A stretch of 64,000 bases of DNA from Melieria omissa (Eukaryota; Arthropoda; Insecta; Diptera; Ulidiidae), in assembly GCA_963971225.1 (NCBI GenBank), contig OZ020267.1:66368577-66432576 (forward strand), written 5' to 3'. How positions within the stretch are numbered: position 1 is the stretch's first letter; every line of letters starts with the position of its first letter. The position numbers and the translations under genes are program-made. The notes beneath the pieces were generated by a model, which saw only the letters and a program-made list of their open reading frames with translations, searched no databases and was not told the origin of the DNA. Positions 1-9,493 of this stretch are shown piece by piece.

Positions 1-1098
1 AGTCAGCTCGCTCGCCAGTCGAACGGTTGTACGTTCGTTAGCCCGGCACGAAAGCGGCAGCGTTAAGTACGTGAATGTCAAAAGTACATATTGACTTTGC
101 TCATACAGGCACACTCGCACTCGCACTCGACTCGCACTCACACACTCACAGACACATCATCAGCATGACACATCGCCGCCACGCATACAAACTGTCAATA
201 TCCTCTTCATGTATCAACTGGCGCATTCTACTGGGGTGTCCATAAAATTGTCTATATGTGCTTGTATCAGCATGTCCCCGCATAAACACACCGACATATC
301 TATGTGTGCGTATGGTTGTGTAAAATAATATTCCTTTTTTATAGTTCATTGTTTATGTTCATCATGATGTGAATGCGCTGCTTGCTGCTAGTGACATGTG
401 CTGTTAAAATTTTTGCTACTCTTCTTGTTATTGCTTTTATTGTTATTGTTTTTTATTGCAACAACAATGTTTGCCCAAAATAAAAATGAACACACAAAGG
501 CAAAACAAAAAATTGTTGATTGCTCCCCCAGCCAAGCAAGGCACAATGGCTATGAGGCGAAATAAAACAACAAACAAATTGACATGAAGCAAAGAAAATA
601 AAATCGAAAATTCGTTTAGGATTTTTAAAATTTGATTTCAATGCATTTTATTCTATTTTTGGTAAATTTATTATGTGTTGTTTCATTGTTGGCTATGGTG
701 GAAAACAAATTGGTTAGATTGAGAGTACTTTATTTAGTTTTAATTTTTGTGTGACAGGCGCAGTCAAATGAATATCAAAGAGAGGAAAACAAATATTGAA
801 AAATATTTATGCATTTAAAACTATATAAAATAATCAACACTGAACTTTTGGCAAAATGGACAGTGCAGTGTGGGCTCTATTCGGAAATAATAAATAATAC
901 AAAACATTATGTATTTAAAACTATATAAAATAATCAACAGTGATCTTTTGGTAACCTTGAAACTAACTTCAATTCCACGATAACTTCGATTTCAAAGTAA
1001 ATTTTTAATAAATAAGCAAGAGTTTAGTATTCAAAGTAATAATAATATTTAACCATATTTAGTGATTTTCTACTCTGTAGTAAAAAACTGCGTCTTAG
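1..1098. other. AT-rich sequence without a recognisable gene
   Basis: No conserved protein, RNA gene or splice pattern is visible. The left end carries a short CTCGCA/CACTCG-type simple repeat near 110-150. The remainder is AT-rich with many stops in all frames. The short open frames on the minus strand have low-complexity translations and are not convincing genes. A 39-bp direct repeat is listed separately. Confidence 0.6.
813..951. repeat. 39-bp direct repeat spaced 100 bp
   Basis: A segment at 813-851 recurs at 913-951 exactly 100 bp later with a few substitutions. Both copies contain ACTATATAAAATAATCAACA followed by a diverged TGAnCTTTTGG. The spacing suggests two adjacent units of a decayed tandem repeat. 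No function is indicated. Confidence 0.7.
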
Positions 1099-1113
1099 TA
1101 AGTAATGAATAAA

Positions 1114-2874
1114 CGGATTAATCCGCATCCTTTCGGATCGAGGTTACGACGTTATTGCCTATGCTGATGACCTAGTTATTGCGGTTAGAGGCAAAGACGG
1201 GCAGACCGTCTCTGATCTACTACAGGGTGCAATAAGAATTGTAGAAAATTGGTGCGCCGAGCAGAGTCTATCAGTAAACCCTGATAAGACGATCTTCGTA
1301 CCGTTCACACTCAAAAGAAAATATGACCTGAGACCGATAAAGGTTTTTGGAAAAGATGTAGGCTTCGTAAAAGAAGCCAAATACCTTGGGGTAACTCTAG
1401 ACAGTAAATTGAACTGGAAACCTCACATAGATCGTACTCTTCAGAAGGCGGGCAACGCACTCTGGACTTGTAAACGAATCTGTGGCAAAAACTGGGGAAC
1501 GAAACCGATATGGCTTCAAAAAATCTACACCCTAGTCATCCTCCCCATCATTACCTATGGGGCGATAGTATGGTGGAAAAAAACCACAGAGAAAACGACT
1601 GCGAACAGGCTGGAACGGTTGCAAAGAGTAATTAACTCCTGCATCACTGGCTGCCTTCGAACAACACCAACAGCTGCTCTCAATGTTATATTGGGAGTTG
1701 TGCCGTTGGACCTAACCGTACAAATGACTGCGGTTATTAGTACACATAGACTGATGCATAGTGGATTCATACCACAGGATCTACATGCAAGCGGTCACCG
1801 CTCCATTGTTAAGGAACGGAGGCGAGACGGAAGCTTTTGGTTGCCTCTTGACTCAATGCCTCCGCGACATATCTTTAACAGGAAATATAAGACACATATA
1901 CCTAACAGAGTAGACTGGGACAATTCAAAAATCAGTCTTACCTGTGATGACATTATCTGGTACACTGATGGATCCAAGACTGAAGAAGGCACAGGATCTG
2001 GGATATACAGTTCCAGTACCCAAATGTCAGTCAGCCTTGGTAGTTTAGCAACCGTCTTCCAAGCGGAAGTCTGTGCTATCAATCAGTGTGCCATAGAAAT
2101 CTTGAACCTTCACCCTCATCGGAAAAGGATCATCATAATGTCAGACAGTCAGGCCGCAATAAGAGCATTGCACGCGTCGACATTTACTTCTAAGTTGGTA
2201 TGGGAGACAGCTAATCTTCTCCAACAACTGTCAACAGGGAATCGGGTGATAATACACTGGATCCCAGCGCATTGCGGCTATGACGGTAATGAGGACGCAG
2301 ACAGATTGGCAAGGGAGGGAGCTGGAAAGCGACCATTTGGACCCGAACCGATCTTAGGTGTCAGCAAATCTCATTACAAAGGTTGTATTAAGCAAGAATA
2401 CTTGATCAAAGCAAATGCAAGATGGTCAAAATCAAGTGGCATGGAATGTACCAAGGCCTTTTACCCGCGATACTCGAGCAGAAATGCAAAATTTCTCTTG
2501 CGCTTGAGCAGAGCGGAACTAAAACTCATGACAGGGGTAATCAGCGGACACTGTCTGCTAAACAAACATAAGACCCGTCTGAAACTAACAGACAGTGAAA
2601 TATGTAGATTTTGTATGGAGGATGACGAGACTTCCATACACCTGATCACTGAATGCCCGGCCTTAGTTCATGCAAGAAAGCAAGTACTAGGCAAGGAACT
2701 AATACAGACTACTCATTTGTCTGAAATTGATCTCGCAAGAATCAAAATGTTCTTTGAGAAAATAGGAGGAAATAGTCTCTTCCAGTACTGAATTTGGGTA
2801 AGGCACAATAGTTCAAAATGAACGCAGTGCCATAGACAGCCAATGTCTAGCCCCAACCAATCTAATCTCTAATC
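1114..2874 (+). mobile_element. 5'-truncated non-LTR retrotransposon (RT-RNase H type)
   Basis: The segment holds the 3' half of a LINE-like element: the end of a reverse transcriptase, then an RNase H domain and a cysteine/histidine motif, followed by a short 3' tail of AATCT-like repeats. It is flanked by a perfect 15-bp direct repeat, TAAGTAATGAATAAA, at 1099-1113 and 2875-2889. This is what target-primed reverse transcription of a 5'-truncated copy leaves behind. The RNase H domain points to the I/Loner/LOA-type clades rather than Jockey or CR1; the exact clade is inferred. An open frame and a perfect duplication suggest a fairly recent insertion. Confidence 0.9.
1115..2791 (+). pseudogene. 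Partial ORF2: reverse transcriptase C-terminus and RNase H
   Basis: One uninterrupted frame runs from the truncation point to a TGA at 2789-2791, about 558 codons. There is no native start because the 5' end is missing. It opens just before the RT catalytic motif AYADDLVIA (about 1157-1183), then shows KYLGVTLDSKLNW and a thumb region ending near LPIITYGAIVWW. The RNase H domain follows, with its acidic residues in WYTDGSK, FQAEVCAI, MSDSQAAI and GNEDADRLAREG. A C-terminal CRFC...H...C pattern typical of these ORF2 proteins closes it. Endonuclease, ORF1 and the first RT motifs are absent, so this copy cannot move by itself. Confidence 0.88.
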
Positions 2875-3109
2875 TAAGTAATGAATAAATAAGAGATTTT
2901 AATAGTTTTTTGCGATTTTCTATTGAAAGGTAAAAGCGCAGTAGAACCAAGTCGGTTCCCGCTTTAAAGTAACAAAAAATGTATTGTGTGGCTTATTTTA
3001 TCAATGAAGAAGACACGATATTTGGTATGTTATCAATTAGGTTGGTCATAGAAGTCATCACAGAACACTGTGCCTATGGTTGAAAAATAGCACCTTATAG
3101 TTAACGATG

Positions 3110-3286
3110 CCTACAGGCAGTGGTGATGAAGAATACACAGATACAAGAGAACATTTTCTATGCCAATGTTCAACGCTAAGCCGCTTGTTGAGATTTACGC
3201 TCTTGTCTAGTCTGAGCAAGGCAGCAGAAACTGAACTAACGAACCTGCTTAACTTCATTACAAGTCGAAAATTTCTCCACTTATAG
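3110..3286 (+). pseudogene. Remnant of a non-LTR ORF2 C-terminus
   Basis: The forward frame from 3110 to the TAG at 3284-3286 reads as an ORF2 tail. It has an EHFLCQCSTLSRL segment, like the Cys-His-Cys motif that ends many RNase H-bearing LINE proteins, followed by a leucine-rich LTNLLNFI stretch. It differs from the tail of the element at 1114-2874, so it derives from another family. No catalytic domain remains. The identification rests on motif resemblance only. Confidence 0.45.
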
Positions 3287-3627
3287 AACAGATAATGGAC
3301 GTCGCTCAGGTCTTCAACTGGAAGTGCAGCTTGTTCTGCACACAACCTTCACTACATAATCTAACAGTAGTCTTAAAGTCCTTGGTTTTATCTCTTGGAT
3401 CGACATTAAGTCATTCTCCTTGCTCATTACCTATTTTATTAAAAACGAAATCCAACAAAAATGATGGAAACTCTAAATTCAGTGGATAATTTATCATAAA
3501 GGCCACCAATTGACACCCCACTCATCATACCTAAGTGATTGCTGAATTTGTTAGATTCTGCATACTTATTATTTTACGTTTTTACAAATAAATTCAAAGA
3601 TTTAACTCAGTTAAAAAGTTGATAGAT

Positions 3628-3695
3628 TACACTGATAACAGCAAAATGGCTTTTCTGGGTTTGACATTAGTTTTACGGCTCAGTTTAGGGCTCTA
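3628..3695 (-). repeat. Fragment of the ~330-bp unclassified repeat
   Basis: The sequence around CACTGATAACA and GGCTTTTCTGGGTTTGACAT resembles one end of the repeat copy at 13640-13969, with internal deletions and substitutions. It lies about 260 bp left of the TTAA-flanked MITE. Its orientation is opposite to the larger copy at 4589-4920, so the two together present the same terminus facing outward. Confidence 0.45.
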
Positions 3696-3955
3696 TGCTC
3701 TTTTATATGTTTCATTCATAGTCTGGAATACAAACAAAAAAACAAAATTATTTTGAATTGCTCCAAACAAAAAAAAAATAAAAGCTTTGCATATTTTGAG
3801 GCACCTAGTTTTTTAAGGAAAAAGTATAAAAATTGATGAAAATGGCTACGGTACATTTTTGCTAGTATTTCGATAAGGATGGGAATCACACCAAATAATT
3901 TGGCTGTGTTGTATTATTTGATGTTTCTGCTTTCATTTAACACCCAACTCATTAA

Positions 3956-4535
3956 GGGGGTAGTCAGGTAGAATCAACCATGTTTTTAAGTAATTTTTTT
4001 TCATAAAAATTTTTATTCCACATTAAAATTTTTTTTATATGTTATTGTACATAGTTTTGAGTACTGAACAAAATTTTTTTTTATAAATTTTCGTTTATAT
4101 CCGGGGGAGATATGGGCGACCGGAAGACGCCATTTTGAAACGCTGGCTGACACGATTTCTCCATTTAGGATGATCTGAAACATATCAAACAAATTTCATT
4201 TTGAAGTACAAAGGAATGGCTCTCGTTTGAACTATAACTGTACAAAATATTAATAAATAAACATTTAGTGCAATTGTAAAGTTTTTTCCTCTCTTTTTAC
4301 TTGTTTTTTGTTAATAATTGTGTCATAAGGATGTTACATAAAAATGGACAATAATGATTGTAGTTCACGCGATAACCAAAGCTTTTCTGAAAATATAAAA
4401 AAAAAGTTTAAGCAAATCGGTGCAGTAGATTGGCCGTAATCGTGTTAACATATAAAAAAATTTTTAATGTGGAATAAAAATTTGTATGAAAAAAAAATTA
4501 CTTAAAAACATGGTCGATTCTACCTGACTACCCCC
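3956..4535. mobile_element. TTAA-flanked MITE with long terminal inverted repeats
   Basis: A 580-bp non-coding element lies between two TTAA tetranucleotides (3952-3955 and 4536-4539). Each end begins GGGGGTAGTCAGGTAGAATC and the inverted match continues for roughly 80-90 bp, with a few substitutions and T-tract length differences. Internal sequence is AT-rich with no open frame. A TTAA target is typical of the piggyBac superfamily, so this is probably a non-autonomous relative. That assignment is inferred, since no transposase is present and the palindrome extends one base past TTAA on each side. Confidence 0.82.
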
Positions 4536-4588
4536 TTAATAGATTTAAGAAAAATGTGCACGTTTTTGACCATTCAAGAAAACGCCAC

Positions 4589-4920
4589 GAAATTCCATAT
4601 TTTCCGACTTTGAGGTCCAATTACCGCGGAATCGTAAAACTTATAAAAATAAATTACATTGGAAAAGACCCCGTGAGGTGTTGTAAATGCCACAAAGAGA
4701 AAACCATGTCAACCGGTTTATTGGTTTAGAAATTATAATCCCAAACGTGAAAAAAGACAGGGAAAATCCGAAAAAGTGACACGCCCATTTGTTGCGAAAA
4801 CGGAAACTAAGTTTTAAAACCCGTTTTGCGGATTCGAAATCAGCGGTACCTAATTACCCTTGAACTGATGTCAAACCCAGAAAAGCCGACCAAATATCGA
4901 AATTTGTTGCCCTGTGTTAT
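4589..4920 (+). repeat. Unclassified ~330-bp interspersed repeat, copy A
   Basis: This block matches the reverse complement of 13640-13969 over its whole length at an estimated 85-90% identity by eye. It includes the shared segments CCAATTACCGCGGAAT, GAGGTGTTGTAAATGCCA and GAAAACGGAAACTAAGTTT. It has stops in all frames and no recognised protein. A short related fragment lies at 3628-3695. Class unknown; no poly-A tail or target-site duplication could be defined. Confidence 0.75.
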
Positions 4921-7040
4921 TTCATACTCTACATAGGCTTTTTAGGCTTAGAGTGAAAAGAGAAATTCGCGTCAAAGTATGCATGTAACTGAAATTTGAA
5001 CACCCCTACCGCTACCCCTACCACACCCCTAGTCCTAGCATCAGCTGCTCATAGCATGACATTTGCATGCACGTCACAGGCGTTCAAGGCCAATAAACAC
5101 CTCTGCTCTCTGATACATCTAACGCTACGCCTGAGCACTGTTCGACAAATCCGGCTGCACATCGCCGCATGAAATATGTGCGTTGTACAACTAATTATGT
5201 TTATAATAAACTGTTATATCTTTTTAGCACATTAACAGTTTATAATCTCTGCATCTTGCGCCCATAAAGCATCCAGCTAAACCGGAATCGTAATTATGCA
5301 AATTGCATTTGTGCCGAAGAAGAGCGTCGTCTATGCTGCCACCGTCACTTCGGCATTATTCCAGCTTATGCGCATTTGTGTCTCTGCACATGCACATGTC
5401 ACTAAAATTAAATTCACTAATTACACACAAACAAGCGCCACACAAAGCGCAACAACATTAATATTTATGCTATAAACAATAACAACATATAACCACAATA
5501 ACCGCACCGTAACCGAGCAGCGCAGCGCAGTGTGACCTGGCTGCCTGGCTGCCGCTTTAAACTATGCAGGCGCAGTTGTCGCTTTCACGCCAATTACCAG
5601 CACTGAGCGCAATGCCTGGCGCACGCCAATCCATGGAGACGCAGGCAAGCAGGCAGCCAGCGCACGAGACCGCCACCGAGACGAACAAGCCAAGGCGTCG
5701 TCGAATGACATGTGGCAAGTGACAGCGGCAACTTGCGAAATAACACTTAAAAGTAAATCAGTCTATTTATATGCCACCTGCGAGGCAGCCAGTCGACGGC
5801 GGCGCAGCCGAGCCGGGGATTTGATTTTGGAAATTAAAAGCGCAGTGGCGGGGCGCGGCGATGGGCGGCGTGCCAGCAGCACCAGCTGTGGTAGTGGCGT
5901 AAGAAATGAACGCTGCTGCTGCCGCGGCTGTGGCGAATGGAAGACGACGGAGCGAGAAGTGGTCATAAAAAATAGAATAAAACTGAAAACGGAGGCGGGA
6001 AAATTGAGAAATTTATTCAAACGATGTCAGCGAGCGACAGCGCGTCGAATGATAAATGCAATGCATAAAATGCCAATAAAACTGATAAGGTGTGACGCAC
6101 TCACACCGCAGCCGCCAAGCGACAAGCGGCCGCAGCGATGTGCGATGGACGAGCGACAAGCTCATTTGTGCCGCTGCCGCTGCCGTTGCCGTTGCCACTC
6201 TCACTGTCATTGCTACGGCTAAAGTTGGCGCTGGCACTGGCACTGGTGCTTGTCGCTGCCACAAGCGGGTAGTGCGTGGCACGCTGCGCCCGAATGACGG
6301 CATGTGATGCGATGTGATGGGAAGTGATGTGATGCGATGTGCTGAGATGAGATGAGTTGGCCTGGATTGGGGTGCGACGTAGTGCGATGCGATGCGATGC
6401 GGTGCGATGGTGGGCTGGGCTGTGTTTGCCAATTTAAATGTGATGGGAATATTCTATGACGGCATAGCATGATTGGAGCGAGTTCGGTATGCCTGGAATG
6501 GGGGAGATTGTTAAGGCTTTTGTTGGTTGTGTTGTTCGCGGATTTTATGCCCTGCTCTTATTGTTGTTGTTGTTGTTGTCGATGTTCGTGCTAGTAATCT
6601 CGGTTCTCGGTTTTGCTTTAGTTGTTTATATTTTGCTGGTTGTTTGTTTTTGTTTTTGTTGTTGACATTGTTTCCCACTATCGCTACAACAGTTGATGTA
6701 GGTAATGTTGTTGGCGCTGTTCTTCTTGTTTAATTTTGTTGTTATTGTTGTTTTTGGTTTCTTTTGTAGTCGCGCTGCTTGTAGTGATTGTCATCTGTTG
6801 TTTGGCGCGTTTTGATTGTCGCTTTGACATTGTCACTTCACGCACCGAACTACTCGTGTGTTACATTTTCTCTATGGTTTTTTACAAACATTCTGTGAGG
6901 CTTTTCTGTTTTAGAAGTTAGTTTTTGTCGCTCTATGTTCTTGTCGTATTGCTCCATAGAATTCAATATGGGAAGTTTTCAGTATTGTTTGGACTTTGGT
7001 CTCTGAATTTTGATTGCTTTCTTATTTTTTTAATTATATA
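4921..7040. other. Non-coding, low-complexity sequence
   Basis: This stretch has several compositional zones. About 5500-6250 is GC-rich and dense in CAG/GGC and CGCTGCCGTTGCC-type runs. About 6300-6420 is built of degenerate GATGC/GATGT pentamers. About 6530-6800 is rich in GTT repeats. Long open frames here translate into Arg/Cys/Ala-, Ser/His- or Val/Leu-rich strings on both strands, as expected from simple repeats. I see no supported gene. Confidence 0.6.
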
Positions 7041-7734
7041 CGTACTTACTTAACTGGCCATAACAACCCGTTATCGGGTTACGGCCTGCCGCAAAACTTC
7101 TCTCCAGGCGTCTCTGCTTTGCGCGCTCCTTCTCCAATTGGTCACACCAAGAGATGACAGGGCCTCTTCAACTTGGTCGTTCCACCGGAGACACGGCCTC
7201 CCTCTTCGCCGTCGATCTCCAACCATCGCATCGAACACATTTTTCGCTGGAGCTTCGTCGTCCATACGGCAGACATGACCAAGCCAGCGCTTATTCACTG
7301 CGCTACGTCCATGTCCTTATACAGCTCATACAGCTCGTTATTGGTTCGTATACGATAGTCGTCACCAACACGAACAGGACCGAAGATTTCGCAAAGTACC
7401 TTCCTCTCAAACACTTCAAGGCCGCTATGTCGTTTCGTGTCATTGTCCATGCTTCAGCGCCATAGAGGAGCACGGGCAAGTTTTGTCGGTCGAGAGAGGT
7501 CTCTACTTCTCAATTGCCTACCGAGACCGTAGTAGCACCTGTTGGCAAGGGTAATCCTTCGCTTTATCTCCAGGCTGACATCATTGCTGCTGTTGATGGC
7601 GGTGCCAAGGTAGACGAATTCCTTGACAACTTCGAAGGCATACCTGTCGGCCTCGATGTGAGACCCTAGCCGCTGCGAGTCCCTGCGTGTAGACAGCATA
7701 TACTTCGTCTTGCCCTCATTTACCACCAGACCCA
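7041..7734 (-). mobile_element. 5'-truncated non-LTR retrotransposon fragment
   Basis: On the minus strand the sequence encodes the C-terminal part of a reverse transcriptase: KTKYMLSTRR, then EFVYLGTAIN and LANRCYYGLGRQLRSRDLS (about 7500-7710), then RWLGHVCRMDDEAPAKNVF and GRPCLRWNDQVEEAL (about 7130-7290). Frameshifts and stops separate these blocks, so it is dead. A 13-bp direct repeat TTTTAATTATATA at 7028-7040 and 7735-7747 marks the insertion. The protein pattern is that of the very common arthropod RTE-like elements; clade assignment is by memory of motifs. The first ATG of the minus frame falls exactly at the truncation point and is accidental. Confidence 0.88.
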
Positions 7735-7747
7735 TTTTAATTATATA

Positions 7748-9459
7748 TATATACTTTATATATTTATATTTTATTTTATATTTTGTTTATATATACACAT
7801 ATATACTTTTTTATTTATATATATACTTCGATATATTCTCCCTTTCTCCTATGACTACGCATTCGTTCTGTTTTTCCTTTAATTCTTTTTTTCTTGTGCT
7901 TATTGTCTTTCTTTACACTTATTTGCATTTCTAGCCTTTTCCCTTGTTCTTCTAGTCTAGTATAGAGTATAAATAAGTCGTCATAGACCGACTGCAACAT
8001 TCTAACATGTTCGTTATTGTTTTCTTTTCTGGCGTCAGATTGTTGTTGCCGCAATACGCACCAACACTTGGCTGTGTAATTTATGAAAATGAAAATTGCA
8101 CGCAATACAAAATGAGCAGCAATAAAAGCCAACAGCAAACGGCAAACGGCAGCAGCAACAAATATAACAACCGCGCTGACAATAGCAATTGCAACGGCAG
8201 CGGCGGCCGCAATGATAATAATCATAGAACGGCGGCGTTAATAAGCGCGCTGAAGTTGTTCCTATTAGTTGTTGTCCTTGTGGTTGTTGTTGTTGTTATT
8301 ATTATAGCTGCTGCTGTTACTATTATTGTTGCTGTTGTTATAATTGTTGTTTTTGTAGTTTTGTATTTGCTGCCATTGTTGTTGTTGTTGCCAGGTAAAG
8401 CGCTACGATTTGGCATTAGGTGCGGGCTAAAAGTAGGCTAAAGGAGCAAAAAACTACAAGCGGTCGAAGAGAGATAAAACGAGAGAGAGCGTGACAGTTT
8501 CGGGTTGAGCCTTTTGTTGGAGCGCGGGTAAGGGGCGCAAAAGAGCGGAGAACACTGTGCTGGGAAACGTTTACGAGCGGTTAGCAATTATTGTACAATT
8601 GTGGTGTATTAGTTGGGCGGTTGGTGGTGAATAACCTAAGTAAACAAATCGTAAATGTCAATGAACAAATGAACAAAGTTCAACTCTCAAACAAATCACA
8701 ATTGCAGTGGTGGTGGCAAACACAAAATCGAAATTGACACAAGCTCAACAAAGTTTGAATAATGATGAACAATATTTTCACTTGTTACAACTCAACATAA
8801 GAATGGAATGTGAGTTGTTGTTGTTTTTATTGTTTAGTAAATTGTTGACTCCAAGAAATGTCAAGCGATAAGCGTGAACAGTGCGCTCACAGCATCTGTC
8901 AGCAGGCAGCCAACTCTCTGCGCTGTTAATTTTTATTGTGACCACTCTCATCATGTTGGCTTTGCTACCGAAAAACCAAAGCTGGCAAAACAAGAACCAT
9001 AACAAATCAAAGCGAACGAAAACAGCATAACAACCGCACTAAAACGCACAGCTTTCGTTCGCACCCACATGCGGAGACACAGCACAACAACAGAAATGCT
9101 GTTGTGCTCAACGAGGATACGAAGTGCGACGAAGCACCGCGACTGGCAACGTGCCTCGGCCGCCTTGCACAGCACAACAGTGGCGGCCGGCGGGGCGTAT
9201 GAGTAACACAGTTTCGGCCAGAGAGCGGCTGCGAGCTGTTTGAGCAGCGGGCGAGCGCATTTTAGTACAGTTTGCGCGAACTCACCACGACAGCATCAGC
9301 AGCGCACCCACACAGCAGCAGCCGCCAGAGCACGAACGTCGAGCACACACGAAGGCGGATGCTGCGTTGAAGGCGATGGCAACTTCCGCTGCTCGAACTG
9401 CGAGTGAGCGGACAAGTGCGCGCTTGGGCCAAGAGATTTTCGCACAGCCATCGATTTTC
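7748..9459. other. Non-coding upstream sequence
   Basis: An AT microsatellite-like run follows the retrotransposon (about 7740-7850), then GTT/CAA-rich low complexity to about 8400. A GAGA-rich patch (about 8466-8500) lies about 1 kb before the candidate promoter at 9460. From about 9200 the sequence becomes GC-rich with many CAG/GCA words, as is common just upstream of fly 5'UTRs. No protein family or RNA gene is recognisable. Confidence 0.5.
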
Positions 9460-9493
9460 TCAGTCAGGTGGAGACAGTTGACGTGTATGGATG
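9460..9493 (+). promoter_or_regulatory. Candidate Inr + DPE core promoter
   Basis: TCAGTC at 9460-9465 is a perfect match to the Drosophila initiator (TCAKTY) with the start A at 9462. Counting A as +1, GGATG falls exactly at +28 to +32 (9489-9493) and fits the downstream promoter element RGWYV. No TATA box is apparent at -30, as expected for a DPE promoter. A short Inr also occurs by chance, so the exact spacing is the main support. If real, it could start a GluClalpha transcript on the plus strand, about 29 kb before the coding start. Confidence 0.4.

Noticed and set aside
5710..6470. Overlapping long open frames on both strands in a GC-rich block
   Set aside because: Translations are Arg/Cys-, Ser/His- or Ala-rich strings generated by GCC/GATGC simple repeats, with no domain and no splice context.
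8007..8441. 144-codon forward open frame and 136-codon reverse frame
   Set aside because: Both are driven by GTT/CAA repeats (Val- and Ile/Ala-rich), which commonly leave all frames open.
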